64,000 nucleotides of DNA, taken from positions 1 to 64,000 of the forward strand of contig JAPOXK010000023.1 of the NCBI GenBank assembly GCA_026707145.1, given 5' to 3'. This stretch comes from Chloroflexota bacterium (GTDB lineage: Bacteria > Chloroflexota > Dehalococcoidia > Bin125). A program made the translations under genes and the position numbers. The notes below the pieces were generated by a model, which saw only the letters and a program-made list of their open reading frames with translations, had not been told where the DNA came from and made no database searches. Below are positions 54,027 through 62,722 of this stretch, one piece after another (the stretch's first letter is position 1; each line of letters starts with the position of its first letter).

Positions 54027-54803
54027 CTAGCGTGGGCGGTCGAGGAAGCTCTTGAGATAGGTGCGGGGCTCGTCCGTTGCAAATGCCTCGGCGAAGACGG
54101 GGATGCCGACGGCGATAGCGGCGGTGAGGGGGAGGGACTCCCATTTGTGCATGAGCGTTTTCTGGGCACGGATGGCGCGAGGGCCGCAGGCGAGGATGGA
54201 GGTGATCCAGCCGTCCACGGCGTCGTCGAGCTGGTCCGCGGGCACGACGCGTTCGATGAGGCCCCAGGCAGCGGCGGTGGCGCCATCAATGGTGTCGCCG
54301 GTATAGAGAAGTTCACGGGCGCGGCCCCAACCGATGATGCCGGGCAGGAGGGCGGCCTCGATCACGGAGGGGATACCGACGCGCACCTCGGGCATGCCGA
54401 AGGTAGAGCGGTCGCTGGCGGCGCGGAGGTCGCAGGCGGCGGCCAAGGCCATGCCGCCGCCGAGGCAGTGACCATCAATGCGGGCGATGACGGGGATGGG
54501 ACAATCGCGCAAGGCGGCGAGGAAGCGGTGGAAGCTGGTGATGAACGTCTCGGCCGTGCGGGCGTTCAGCTCGACGAGTTCGTAAGCGTCGGCGCCGCCC
54601 ACGAAAGCACGGTCGCCCGCGCCGGTGATGACGATGGCGCGGATTTGCTCATCGGTGCTTAGCCGGCGAATCGTGTCGATGAGGTCCTGGATGATGGGCG
54701 TGTTGAGGACGTTGAGGCGCTCGGGGTAGTCGATCGTGATGGTGACGACGCGTCCGCCGTCACGGTCCTCGCTGGTCAGTCGGACGCGTTCGGATGCGGA
54801 CAT
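54027..54803 (-). CDS. Enoyl-CoA hydratase/isomerase
   Basis: 258 aa from the ATG at 54803. Crotonase motifs: AFVGGADAYEL, RIDGHCLGGGMALAAACDLR, STFGMPEVRVGIPSV with a catalytic Glu. Convergent with the CoA transferase pair. The region around its start (54781-54960) recurs near 56939-57115, where it is attached to a decayed SDR fragment. Confidence 0.92.
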   Translation of the reverse strand: MSASERVRLTSEDRDGGRVVTITIDYPERLNVLNTPIIQDLIDTIRRLSTDEQIRAIVITGAGDRAFVGGADAYELVELNARTAETFITSFHRFLAALRDCPIPVIARIDGHCLGGGMALAAACDLRAASDRSTFGMPEVRVGIPSVIEAALLPGIIGWGRARELLYTGDTIDGATAAAWGLIERVVPADQLDDAVDGWITSILACGPRAIRAQKTLMHKWESLPLTAAIAVGIPVFAEAFATDEPRTYLKSFLDRPR

Positions 54804-54960
54804 GGCGGACTCCCTCACGGTGTGGTTCGCGGCGCCGATAGGATGCAAACGCGCCGCAAGGATAGCGAGGGGAGTGGGATCGCGCTTGGGGGATCCAGGA
54901 GATGGCATGCGGATGAGCTTGCGTGCGCGTTACGCTTGAGCGCGGGTGGCCAAAAGTGCG
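54781..54960. repeat. Direct repeat spanning crotonase 5' region, copy 1
   Basis: About 180 bases covering the first codons and upstream region of the crotonase gene match 56939-57115 at an offset near 2158 bases (shared CGGACGCGTTCGG, GATAGGATGCAA, GGGATCGCGCTTGG, and more), with substitutions and small gaps. It shows that a paralogous gene once began at the second site. Confidence 0.75.
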
Positions 54961-55262
54961 CGCGAAGTATCACCTGATGACCGGCGAACATATCCGGGCC
55001 AACGGCGCTGCGGCGATGGGCTTGGTCCGCTCGGTGGCCGAGGACGACGAGCTGATGCCGACCGCGCTGGCGCTGGCGGCGCGTCTCACCCACGGACCGC
55101 TGGGCGCATGTCGGCTTTCAAGGTGCCGATCCACGAGTGGATCAAGTTCCTATCCAACTTGGCGCTGCCGGTCTCGTTGACGATGGAAGGCATGACCATG
55201 AGCGGGACGGAGCCGGCCGAGCCACGGCCGCCTTCCGCGAGAAGCGCGGGCCGCGCTCTTAG
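54947..55262 (+). pseudogene. 3' remnant of an enoyl-CoA hydratase gene with two frameshifts
   Basis: Three successive frames give consecutive crotonase pieces: LMTGEHIRANGAAAMGLVRS followed by ALALAARLTHGPLGA, then FKVPIHEWIKFLSNLALPVS followed by LTMEGMTMSG, then ATAAFREKRGPRS and TAG at 55260-55262. The frame changes near 55105 and 55209 are both single-base losses. No N-terminal half of this gene is present upstream. The 54804-55312 gap contains nothing else I can support. Confidence 0.8.
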
Positions 55263-55312
55263 GACGAGGCGACGGCTCGCGACTAACAAGACATAGCGTT
55301 ACGCTCGCTGCG

Positions 55313-56821
55313 ATGAGGAATCGCGGCTGGCTCTGGTCGCTCGTTTGCGTGCTGACGGCGACCGTTCTGGCCTGCTCCGATGCCGGCACGCCGGACACGG
55401 AGACCGTCGAACAGCCGGCACCGCAGGTCAGCGATCAGGCCCAGCCCGAGCCGGCGGCTGCGCAGTCGCAGATGCAGCAGGAGGAGCCGGCTGCGGTCGT
55501 TGAAGCAGGCTACGGTGTGGACGCGGGCGGACCCGCGACGGCACAGGCGGACCCGCAGGCGCCGCCACAGCAGAACGCTTACGGCGGGCCACCGCCGCGC
55601 GTGGCCGACCCGCGGGAGGCTCTCGCCGCGGGCGTGCCACTGCTACCGAGCGCACCGGCGATGGGCGATGAGTACGGCTGGTCGGCTGCGATCGATGGCG
55701 ACATCATCGCTGTGGGCGCGCCGTACCATGATGCGGTCGCGGAGAACGCTGGCGCGGTGTTCGTCTTTGAGCGGCAGGACGGGGAGTGGGTGGAGACGGC
55801 CCTGCTGCTGCCACCCTACGGCGAACCACTGGGCTGGTTTGGGCGCTGGCTCGCGCTAGATGACGGCCGCCTCGTGATTGGCGCGCCGTATGAGGACGTC
55901 ACGCTTATCAACAGCGATGACCTGATCATCGACGCCGGCAGCGCCTATGTGTACGAGTCGATCGATGGCGTGTGGCGGAGGACGGCCACGCTGGTGCCGG
56001 AGCCGCTGCTGCCGGGGGCCTCGTTTGGCTGGTCGGTGGCGATCGATGGCGACCGCCTCGCGGTCGCCGCCTGGGGTGACACCGTGGACGGAGAGAGGGT
56101 CGGCGCTGTCTACGTGTACCGCGAGTCGAAGGGGCTGTGGCGGCTCGAAGCGCGCGTGGTCCCACCCGATCCGCAACCCTCGCACCAGTTCGGGCGCGAC
56201 ATCGACCTGCAGGAGAACGTGCTGGTGGTTGGCGCGCCGGGATACGACGGAGAGCATTCCGACATCGGCGCCATCTACGTCTACCACCAGTTCGGATTCG
56301 CCTGGAACTTTGCGGGCAAGTACATCGCGCCGAACGGCGGCGCGGAGGACGGGCTCGGCACGCAGGTCGACCTGAGCCTGCCCAGGATCGCGGCGGGCGC
56401 TCACAGCCACGACCAGGAAGGATGGAATGCTGGAGTGCTGCACCTGTGGCGCCTGTACGACACTTGGGAGTACGACGCGCGTCTGGTGGCGTCCGATGGC
56501 GCCGTCAATGACTGGTTCGGCTACGCGTCGGCGATCGATGGCAACATGATGGTCGTGGGATCGCCGGGCCGCGCCGATCCGGAAACCGGTCTCTATCGCA
56601 CGGGTGCGGCGTACGTCTTCGAACTTATCGACGAGACGTGGGTTGAGCGCGGGGTGTTGGGGCCAGTCGATCCGGCGACGGCCGGCGAACAGGCAGAGTT
56701 CGGCTGGGTGATCGATCTCAACGCGGGCGAGGTCGTGGTTGGCTCGTGGCTGGCGGATGCGGCCGTCGGCGAGGACGCCGGCGCGGCGGCGGTCTATACG
56801 ATCGGCTCGAACGAGCCCTAG
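55313..56821 (+). CDS. FG-GAP repeat lipoprotein, predicted beta-propeller
   Basis: 502 aa. Signal peptide ending in a lipobox (TVLACSD), then a ~90-residue Gln/Ala/Pro-rich linker, then seven-odd repeats of the FG-GAP type: FGWSVAIDGDRLAVAAWGD, FGRDIDLQENVLVVGAPGYD, FGYASAIDGNMMVVGSPGRA, each with a following G-A-V-Y-V-Y/F strand. Surface-anchored integrin-like propellers bind ligands or polysaccharides. The gene lies between two decayed repeat copies. Confidence 0.85.
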   Translation: MRNRGWLWSLVCVLTATVLACSDAGTPDTETVEQPAPQVSDQAQPEPAAAQSQMQQEEPAAVVEAGYGVDAGGPATAQADPQAPPQQNAYGGPPPRVADPREALAAGVPLLPSAPAMGDEYGWSAAIDGDIIAVGAPYHDAVAENAGAVFVFERQDGEWVETALLLPPYGEPLGWFGRWLALDDGRLVIGAPYEDVTLINSDDLIIDAGSAYVYESIDGVWRRTATLVPEPLLPGASFGWSVAIDGDRLAVAAWGDTVDGERVGAVYVYRESKGLWRLEARVVPPDPQPSHQFGRDIDLQENVLVVGAPGYDGEHSDIGAIYVYHQFGFAWNFAGKYIAPNGGAEDGLGTQVDLSLPRIAAGAHSHDQEGWNAGVLHLWRLYDTWEYDARLVASDGAVNDWFGYASAIDGNMMVVGSPGRADPETGLYRTGAAYVFELIDETWVERGVLGPVDPATAGEQAEFGWVIDLNAGEVVVGSWLADAAVGEDAGAAAVYTIGSNEP

Positions 56822-56961
56822 CGGCCTGGCCCGCGCACAGTCATGCTGCCATCGACCGGCAGAATCACTCCGGTCACGTCGCGCGCTTCAGCGGCGGCCA
56901 GGAAGACGGCGGCTTTGCCGACGCTGTAGGAGGTCATTCGGACGCGTTCGGGTGCGGATAT
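56818..56961 (-). pseudogene. Chimeric scar: crotonase start joined to SDR C-terminus
   Basis: The first residues (SAPERVRMTS) match the beginning of the intact crotonase (SASERVRLTS), except that its ATG is ATA here. The frame then runs directly into VGKAAVFLAAAEARDVTGVI followed by LPVDGSMTVRGPGR and a stop, the C-terminal end of a short-chain dehydrogenase. So an internal deletion fused two genes and the start codon is lost. Confidence 0.75.
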
Positions 56962-57115
56962 GGCGGCCTCCCTCACGACTTGATTTGCGGCGGCGATAGG
57001 ATGCAAGCGCGGGGTACGGAGAAATGGGATCGCGCTTGGGAGAGCCGGGACATGGCGTGCGGGTGGGTTTGTGCGCGCGTTGCACCTGGGCGCGAGTGGT
57101 GGAAAGCGCGCGCGG
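56939..57115. repeat. Direct repeat of crotonase 5' region, copy 2
   Basis: Diverged partner of 54781-54960, see that entry. The stretch 57116-57439 after it holds no gene I can support; the end of it supplies the ribosome-binding region of the SnoaL gene that follows. Confidence 0.7.
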
Positions 57116-57439
57116 GTCGCGGTTCATACGATGTGGGCTCTCGGACTCGGACGCGCGCTTTCGGAGGTATCCGCCGCTGCCGGTGCATCGCTGTGAGGGG
57201 TTTCGAGCCGGAGACGATTCCGGTGCCGCCGGGCGTCGTTCGCGGCGGTAGACGGACGGCCCACTGGCGGATGCCCGCGTTCGACGCCGCCGATGCCCGT
57301 GCCTATGATGCGGCCACGCTGGCCGAGCGGCGTCCGCGATCGCTGTTGAAGCCGTTGCGGAAACCATCAAGAGAGATGCTTCGGCCGCGGCCTAACGAGA
57401 CGAGGCGCACCGCCTCTTGTGGAAGGGTGAGGAGCCGAT

Positions 57440-57922
57440 ATGGCGACGCTCGAGCAGCGGGTACAGCGACTGGAAGACATTGAGGCGATCCGCCGGCTGA
57501 AACAGGAGTACGCGGGCTACTGCGACGCCGGGTACGATCCGGACGGGATCGCCTCGCTATTTACCGAGGACGCGACCTGGGACGCGATGGAGCTGAACTT
57601 CCATCTGGCGGGGCGGCAGCGGATCCACGATTTCTTCGCCGGGGTGTCCAACGACAACAGCTTTGCGCTGCACTACATCCTGGGGCACCTGATCGACGTG
57701 GCGGATGATGGGGTGAACGCGCAGGGCACTTGGTACATCTGGATGCCGGCGACGATCCATGGAGACGCGACCTGGACGGCGGCGCAGTACACGGATACGT
57801 ACAAGAAGGTGGACGGCCGCTGGCTGTTTGCGTCGGTACGGATCGACTACGGCTTCTTCACGACCTATGAGAAAGGGTGGGTGGAGGAGCGGATCCGGAT
57901 CGACGAGCGCGATTACGCCTGA
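57440..57922 (+). CDS. SnoaL-like (NTF2 fold) protein, copy 1
   Basis: 160 aa. MATLEQRVQRLEDIEAIRRL opens a helix, then the cone-shaped NTF2 core: FTEDATWDAMELNFHLAGRQ, SFALHYILGHLIDV, GTWYIWMPATIHGDATWTAA, and DGRWLFASVRIDYGFFTTYE. The Asp/His/Tyr-lined cavity can serve as a dehydratase, isomerase or cyclase, as in scytalone dehydratase or BaiE. Paralogue of the gene 125 bases downstream. Confidence 0.85.
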   Translation: MATLEQRVQRLEDIEAIRRLKQEYAGYCDAGYDPDGIASLFTEDATWDAMELNFHLAGRQRIHDFFAGVSNDNSFALHYILGHLIDVADDGVNAQGTWYIWMPATIHGDATWTAAQYTDTYKKVDGRWLFASVRIDYGFFTTYEKGWVEERIRIDERDYA

Positions 57923-58047
57923 GTTTCGGCGGGACGCGACTGCGCCGGGCCTGCCCCCGGCGGGGGCGGCCGGCGCGCGTCTTTGCGGGAAGGCGGAGCG
58001 TGTTAGCCTGCGGCTCCACGGATTGCTGGTTTTGAGAAGGAGAGGCC

Positions 58048-58515
58048 ATGGCATCACTTGAGGAACGGGTGCAGCGACTGGAGGACATCGAGGAGATCCG
58101 GCGGCTGAAGCAGGTCTATGCCAAGCTCTGCGACAACGACTACGAGCCGGTGGGCCTGTCGAATCTCTTCACGGAGAACGCGACCTGGGACGCAGACGAG
58201 CTGGGCTTCCACCTCAAGGGGAAGCAGGAGATCCACGACTTCTTCGCCGAGGTCTCCGGCAGCTACACGTTCGCTCTGCACTACACCCTGGGGCACATCA
58301 TCGACGTGGATTCGAACGGGACCGACGCGCAAGGCACCTGGTACATCTGGATGCCGGCGACGGTGAACGGGCACGCGACCTTCTTTGCGGCGACGTACGA
58401 GGACACCTACAAGAAGGTGGACGGCCGCTGGCTGTGCGACACGGTCCGCATCCACTTGGGCTTCTTCACGACCTACGAGAAGGGCTGGGTGCAAGAGCGG
58501 CTGGCGGAGGTCTAG
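58048..58515 (+). CDS. SnoaL-like (NTF2 fold) protein, copy 2
   Basis: 155 aa, very similar to copy 1 throughout (MASLEERVQRLEDIEEIRRL ... ATWDADELGFHLKGKQEIHD ... TLGHIIDVDSNG ... LCDTVRIHLGFFTTYEKGW). The duplicated gene pair, same order and strand, suggests either a heteromeric enzyme or successive steps on related intermediates. AGAAGGAGAGG precedes the ATG. Confidence 0.85.
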   Translation: MASLEERVQRLEDIEEIRRLKQVYAKLCDNDYEPVGLSNLFTENATWDADELGFHLKGKQEIHDFFAEVSGSYTFALHYTLGHIIDVDSNGTDAQGTWYIWMPATVNGHATFFAATYEDTYKKVDGRWLCDTVRIHLGFFTTYEKGWVQERLAEV

Positions 58516-58630
58516 CGGCTCCGCATTCCCTGTTCCGTGGCCAGCGTGCTTGGCCGGAGTATCGGGGCCGCTTCGGCGGGAGCGGGCCTGGAGTGCGCCC
58601 GACGCGCACGCGAGTGAAGGAGGCGGCGGG

Positions 58631-58963
58631 ATGGCGCGGCATCACTTCGTCGTGCTGAGCAACCCGGTGACGGGTCGCGAGGACGAGTACAACGACTGGT
58701 ACAGCAACCGGCATCTGGACGACGTGCTGCAGGTGCCGGGGTTCGTGGCGGCCCAGCGCTTCCGTCTTTCGCCGATGAGCCCGGCGCAGGAGTCGCCGTA
58801 CGGCTACCTGTGCGTCTACGAGGTCGAGTCCGACGACTTGGACGCGACCAAGGCGGCGATCGAGGCGGCGGCCGAGGGAATGGTGATCAGCGGAGCGCTG
58901 GATCAGGAGGATCTGTTCGCCTGCTACTACACGCCGATTACGGAGCGGAAGACCGCCGAGTAG
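58631..58963 (+). CDS. Dimeric alpha-beta barrel protein (EthD-like)
   Basis: 110 aa from the ATG at 58631 (GAAGGAGG upstream). [20 protein letters not shown] followed by [20 protein letters not shown] is the ferredoxin-like alpha-beta barrel start with the W-x-x-x-H-L-x-D/x-V-x-x-x-P-G-F/V pattern shared by EthD and DUF4286-type small proteins. The function is unknown; such proteins often accompany degradation genes, as here with the SnoaL pair. Confidence 0.8.
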   Translation: MARHHFVVLSNPVTGREDEYNDWYSNRHLDDVLQVPGFVAAQRFRLSPMSPAQESPYGYLCVYEVESDDLDATKAAIEAAAEGMVISGALDQEDLFACYYTPITERKTAE

Positions 58964-59012
58964 TGTCCGCGACGCGATTGCGAGTGCGGGGCAGGTATTC
59001 GAGGGGGTAGCC

Positions 59013-59471
59013 GTGCGAATCGCCGTCGGCGCGGACCACGCGGGCGTTCCCTTGAAACGGGACCTCCTCGCCTTGCTGGAGGCCGAGGGGCACGAGACGC
59101 TCGATCTAGGGAGCGACGGGCCGGAGCCGGTCGACTATCCCGACTTCGCGCGGGCGGTCGGGGAGGCGGTCGCCCGCGGGGAGGCCGAGCGCGGCTTGCT
59201 GGTGTGCGGGAGCGGCATCGGGACGTCGATGGCGGCCAACAAGATCCCCGGCGTGCGCGCGGCGCTGAGCCACGACACCTACTCGGCGCGCCAGGGGGTC
59301 GAGCACGACGACGTGAACGTGCTCTGCCTGGGGGCACGGGTGATCGGGCCGGAGCTGGCGGCCGAGATCGTGCGGGCGTGGCTCGCCGCTCGCTTCAGCG
59401 GCGAGGAGCGGCACGTGCGCCGGCTGGGGAAGTTGCGGGCGATCGAGGCCCAGTACTGCCGGGGCGAGTGA
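59013..59471 (+). CDS. rpiB: Ribose-5-phosphate isomerase B (RpiB/LacAB family)
   Basis: 152 aa from a [23 protein letters not shown] carries the substrate Asp-His, [20 protein letters not shown] has the active-site Cys and the phosphate loop, and [11 protein letters not shown] is conserved. Interconverts ribose 5-phosphate and ribulose 5-phosphate (some members act on allose 6-phosphate). Last gene in the plus-strand group from 57440. Confidence 0.92.
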   Translation: MRIAVGADHAGVPLKRDLLALLEAEGHETLDLGSDGPEPVDYPDFARAVGEAVARGEAERGLLVCGSGIGTSMAANKIPGVRAALSHDTYSARQGVEHDDVNVLCLGARVIGPELAAEIVRAWLAARFSGEERHVRRLGKLRAIEAQYCRGE

Positions 59472-59751
59472 GGTCCTGGTCGCGAAGGACTTCGGGAGGA
59501 CGCCAGGTGGTTCGTCGAGAATCACCCGTATAGGACGCGATAGCACGCCCTTTTCCAGATCGACGATAGGACGATAGGAAGCGGGCAGTAGGCGAACCGC
59601 CGCCCACTGGAAGAGCCCTCGACTGCGAGGCCGGGGCTCGTGTCCCCAGGAGGCCCGATGATTGAGAAGAGTCGACTCTATGTGTAGTGATCCAGGCGTC
59701 GGTTAACGCTTCGCCGATCCAATGCTCGCATCCTACTTCGGGAGAGAACAC

Positions 59752-59994
59752 ATGGCATTATGGGTTGCGAGAGCGGGACGGCACGGAGGGACGGGGGAAC
59801 GCTACGAGTACCTCCTCGGCTCGGACGGGCAGCGATTCGCACGCTGGGTGGTCGGACCTGATGGCTGCCATCTCGCCAGCGCCCACTGCCCCTCATCAAG
59901 GGGCGCAGGGGTCCGTGGGCAGAATCCAGTGCAGGCCCTTGACGTCGGCCGAGTCCACAGAGAAGTGGAGCGGGAACTCGTTCCGTGCCCCTGA
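59752..59994 (+). pseudogene. Possible N-terminal remnant of an Mrr-like restriction endonuclease
   Basis: MALWVARAGRHGGTGERYEY resembles the opening of Mrr-like restriction endonucleases (A-L-W-x-x-R-A-G-R/K-x-G-E), but the following residues do not continue the family and the frame ends in the 3' part of the next gene. The remainder of the 59472-59895 gap holds no gene I can identify. Confidence 0.25.
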
Positions 59995-62596
59995 CGCGCA
60001 ATCGCCCCATGGGTTGAATCGGAGCGCCTGTGGGCCTCCGGTGGGGGCGAGCACGCTGAAGTGACCGCTTTCGTTCGTGGTCGGGCCGACGCACCGGCTA
60101 CCACGTTCGGTCATTTCCCAGCATAAGGTGAATCTCAAGTTGGCATGCGGCTGCAAATCCGGGTCGGTGATCCGGCCTTCAACCAACCAGCGGCAGGCGT
60201 CGGGGTCGACGAGCCATGTCAGTGAGGTTTCCTGGCTGGACAGAACGGGGAAGTACCCTTGTTCGAGCCCCGTCGAAGTGTGGCGTTCCTGCCATTGCGC
60301 CGCATAGTCGGAATCGATGTGGCAGCCGCGGGCGATGTCACCCGTGGGGTGCGGGACGGAAATGCTCAGGCGGTAGCGGCCCGCCTTGGGCAGCGTGGCG
60401 ACGAAAGTGCCGTCGCTCCCGATGCGTGCCTTCCAGCCGTATGCACGGCCCTGTTCATCGGGCTCCTCATAGAGGGTCACCTGGTGACGATCGTACCAAT
60501 CGCTCGATCGACCCAGCAGCCGCCCCTGGACGACGAGGGTGCACACCCCGTTGAGCTGTTCCTCTGTCACCGCAATCGCGTGCGAGCCGCTCCCCAGGTG
60601 GTAGCGCTGCGCCTGTTCGCGATCGGCGGCGATCCCGTCATCGCTCAGGTACACGGGGCAGGACCGCCTCTCGCGATCCAGGGAGACCACATATGCGCCC
60701 GGCACCGGGATCGTCGCGACGTACGCGCCGGACGATCGTTTGGCCGCGACGCAGCCAGCCCCTTCTGCATCACAGATGGAGACGGCTAAATCGTGGAGGG
60801 TCGCATCGGCTGCTTGCTTCCGAGGCAGCGTCAACGTGACGGTCGTCTGGCAGAACCCAGCCGGCAGGGCCAAGTCGAGTCCAGCGACCATCTCGCGATC
60901 GGATGCGATCGTCAGGGGTGCCGTCGTCCAGGCCGCTAGGCGATCGACGTGCATGGGCAGGCGGCAGTCGCTGTTCCCGTCGGCCAGGGCCACGGTATGC
61001 GCCTGACCCTTGGGTAGGTTAAGTGTGAAGGTGCCGTCGTCGCCGACCGCCGCGACGTGCTGCAGCGGGTAGCGCTCGTCGATGACCAGATCAACGGAGG
61101 TTGCGACGACAAAGAGGTCCGGCGGGGGAGACTCCGCAGCAGCGGCCACGCGGCCGTGAAACTGCGTGAAGAGGGCGCGCCGCCGCTCCCAGAAGTAGGT
61201 GTAGAACTCGGCGGGGGTGAGACCGAAGGCGCGGGCGAATGCCGCCTGCCAGGTCGTCACGTCGGGCGCATCGGACCCCAGGATGCGCCAGAAGTCGAGC
61301 AGCGCCTCGCGCTCGTTGATCTCCAGGAGATAGGGAATGCCGATCGTGTCCTGGCTGCGCGACCCCGGCCCGACGAGGCCACCCGTTTCGTACTGCGCCA
61401 GATCGAGGAGGTTCGTGTAAGCGGCGCGCTGCTCGTCGATAGACGGCAACGGTCGATTGACGTAGTGCCAGACGGTCGTCCCCTCCACGAGCCACTGGGG
61501 GACGTACGGATAGTCGGGCATTGTGAAAGTCGAATTGAACGAGGTGAAAGTACTCGTGCAGCATCACGTGCCGCCCGAAGGCAAAGAGGTCCGACTCGTA
61601 GTTCCGATGGAGGGGCGTGTCCCAGGTGTCCCACGGGATCACAATCTCGTGCAGCGATCCCCCGGCAGTCGGTTGGCCGGGCACGGCGACGCCGGCCGAC
61701 GGCCTCTCGCCCAGGAGTTCGGCACGGCTCTCCGGGGTCGTGGGGATCCGGACCATGTAATGATCCGGATCGACCTCGATCCCTCCATAGCCGGTGAACA
61801 GGGCGATCGTATGGACCAGGTCATTGCGGACAATGGTGGCGAAATCCCTTTCGAGGTAGTCGTGATCCAGCCCTCCGACGAACTGAATTTCCGGCAACCG
61901 GCCCGAGGGCTGCAGCCAGGGCGTCGCGTGCTGCATCTGCAGCATGAAGGCGTCGCCGCGATGCACGGGTACGCCGTCCCGGTACGGGGCATGCCAGGCG
62001 GGCGTCCACGCTAGGCCGCGCTGGCGACTCGCGTCCCAGCGCCAGGCGGTGGCTAAGTGCGGGCGCAGGCCGATCAAGGCGTCTCCGATGGGGACGTCGC
62101 TTCCGCCGGTCCAGGCGACGACGTTGCGCCCCGCTCGCAACTGGAACAAGTGGTCCGCCGGTGCCGCCGCGCGCCGCCAGGTGACCGGACTCGGCCCACC
62201 GATCCGGAACCAGTAGCCGACGCCATAGCGAAGCACCTGCAGCCCCTGGGCGTCTTGGGCCGCCGTCCGGGTGGCAGCGCGGCCGTCGACGTGATGAATG
62301 GCCTCGACCTGCGGCAATGCATTGAAGACCTCACCGACGGCGCGGTCCTCGTCGATCCAGCCGACCAAGTTCCAACCGGGATACAACGTCGTCGTCACAT
62401 CGTCCGCCGCCGAGATCCGGTCACCTGGCATCGCCAGGACAAGGGCGACGGCACACACCACTGCCAGCTTCCAAAGCAGAGGACGTAGGGAATGCAGATC
62501 ACGCACACCGCGGGGGGTCGACGACAGTGGCAGCCATGCCGCCCCCAGGAGTACGGCGGCCGCGATCCCCATGACGGAGGCGTTTCCGAAGCGCAT
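59896..62596 (-). pseudogene. Secreted gluzincin-type metallopeptidase with beta-sandwich tail, frameshifted
   Basis: Reading from 62596: signal/TM region, then two copies of a 'LYPGWNLVGW' / 'LRAGRNVVAWTGGSDVPIG' module found in Chloroflexota exported proteins, then HEYFHLVQF (HExxH, 61544-61558). Here the frame must change by one base (about 61521-61540) to continue as MPDYPYVPQWLVEGTTVWHY, whose W-L-V-E-G supplies the third zinc ligand, followed by Cys-rich beta-sandwich domains to the stop at 59896. In the frame as written, the HExxH part and the WLVEG part lie on separate proteins, so the peptidase is broken unless the frameshift is an error or programmed. Confidence 0.75.
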
Positions 62597-62722
62597 CGAT
62601 CAGGCATCTCGCTCGGAGCCGTTGTGAGTAATTATAGTCACTGCAATGGAAGAGACCGTGCGCGCTGGATTTCGACCCTCTCCAAATGACGGCTCGTTCG
62701 TAGCCAACCAGAAACCCTTCCG

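Noticed and set aside
57116-57439. Plus-strand frame before the SnoaL gene (VRGFEPETIPVPPGVVRGG)
   Set aside because: Begins inside the repeated scar region, shows no family, and its end is the leader of the SnoaL gene.
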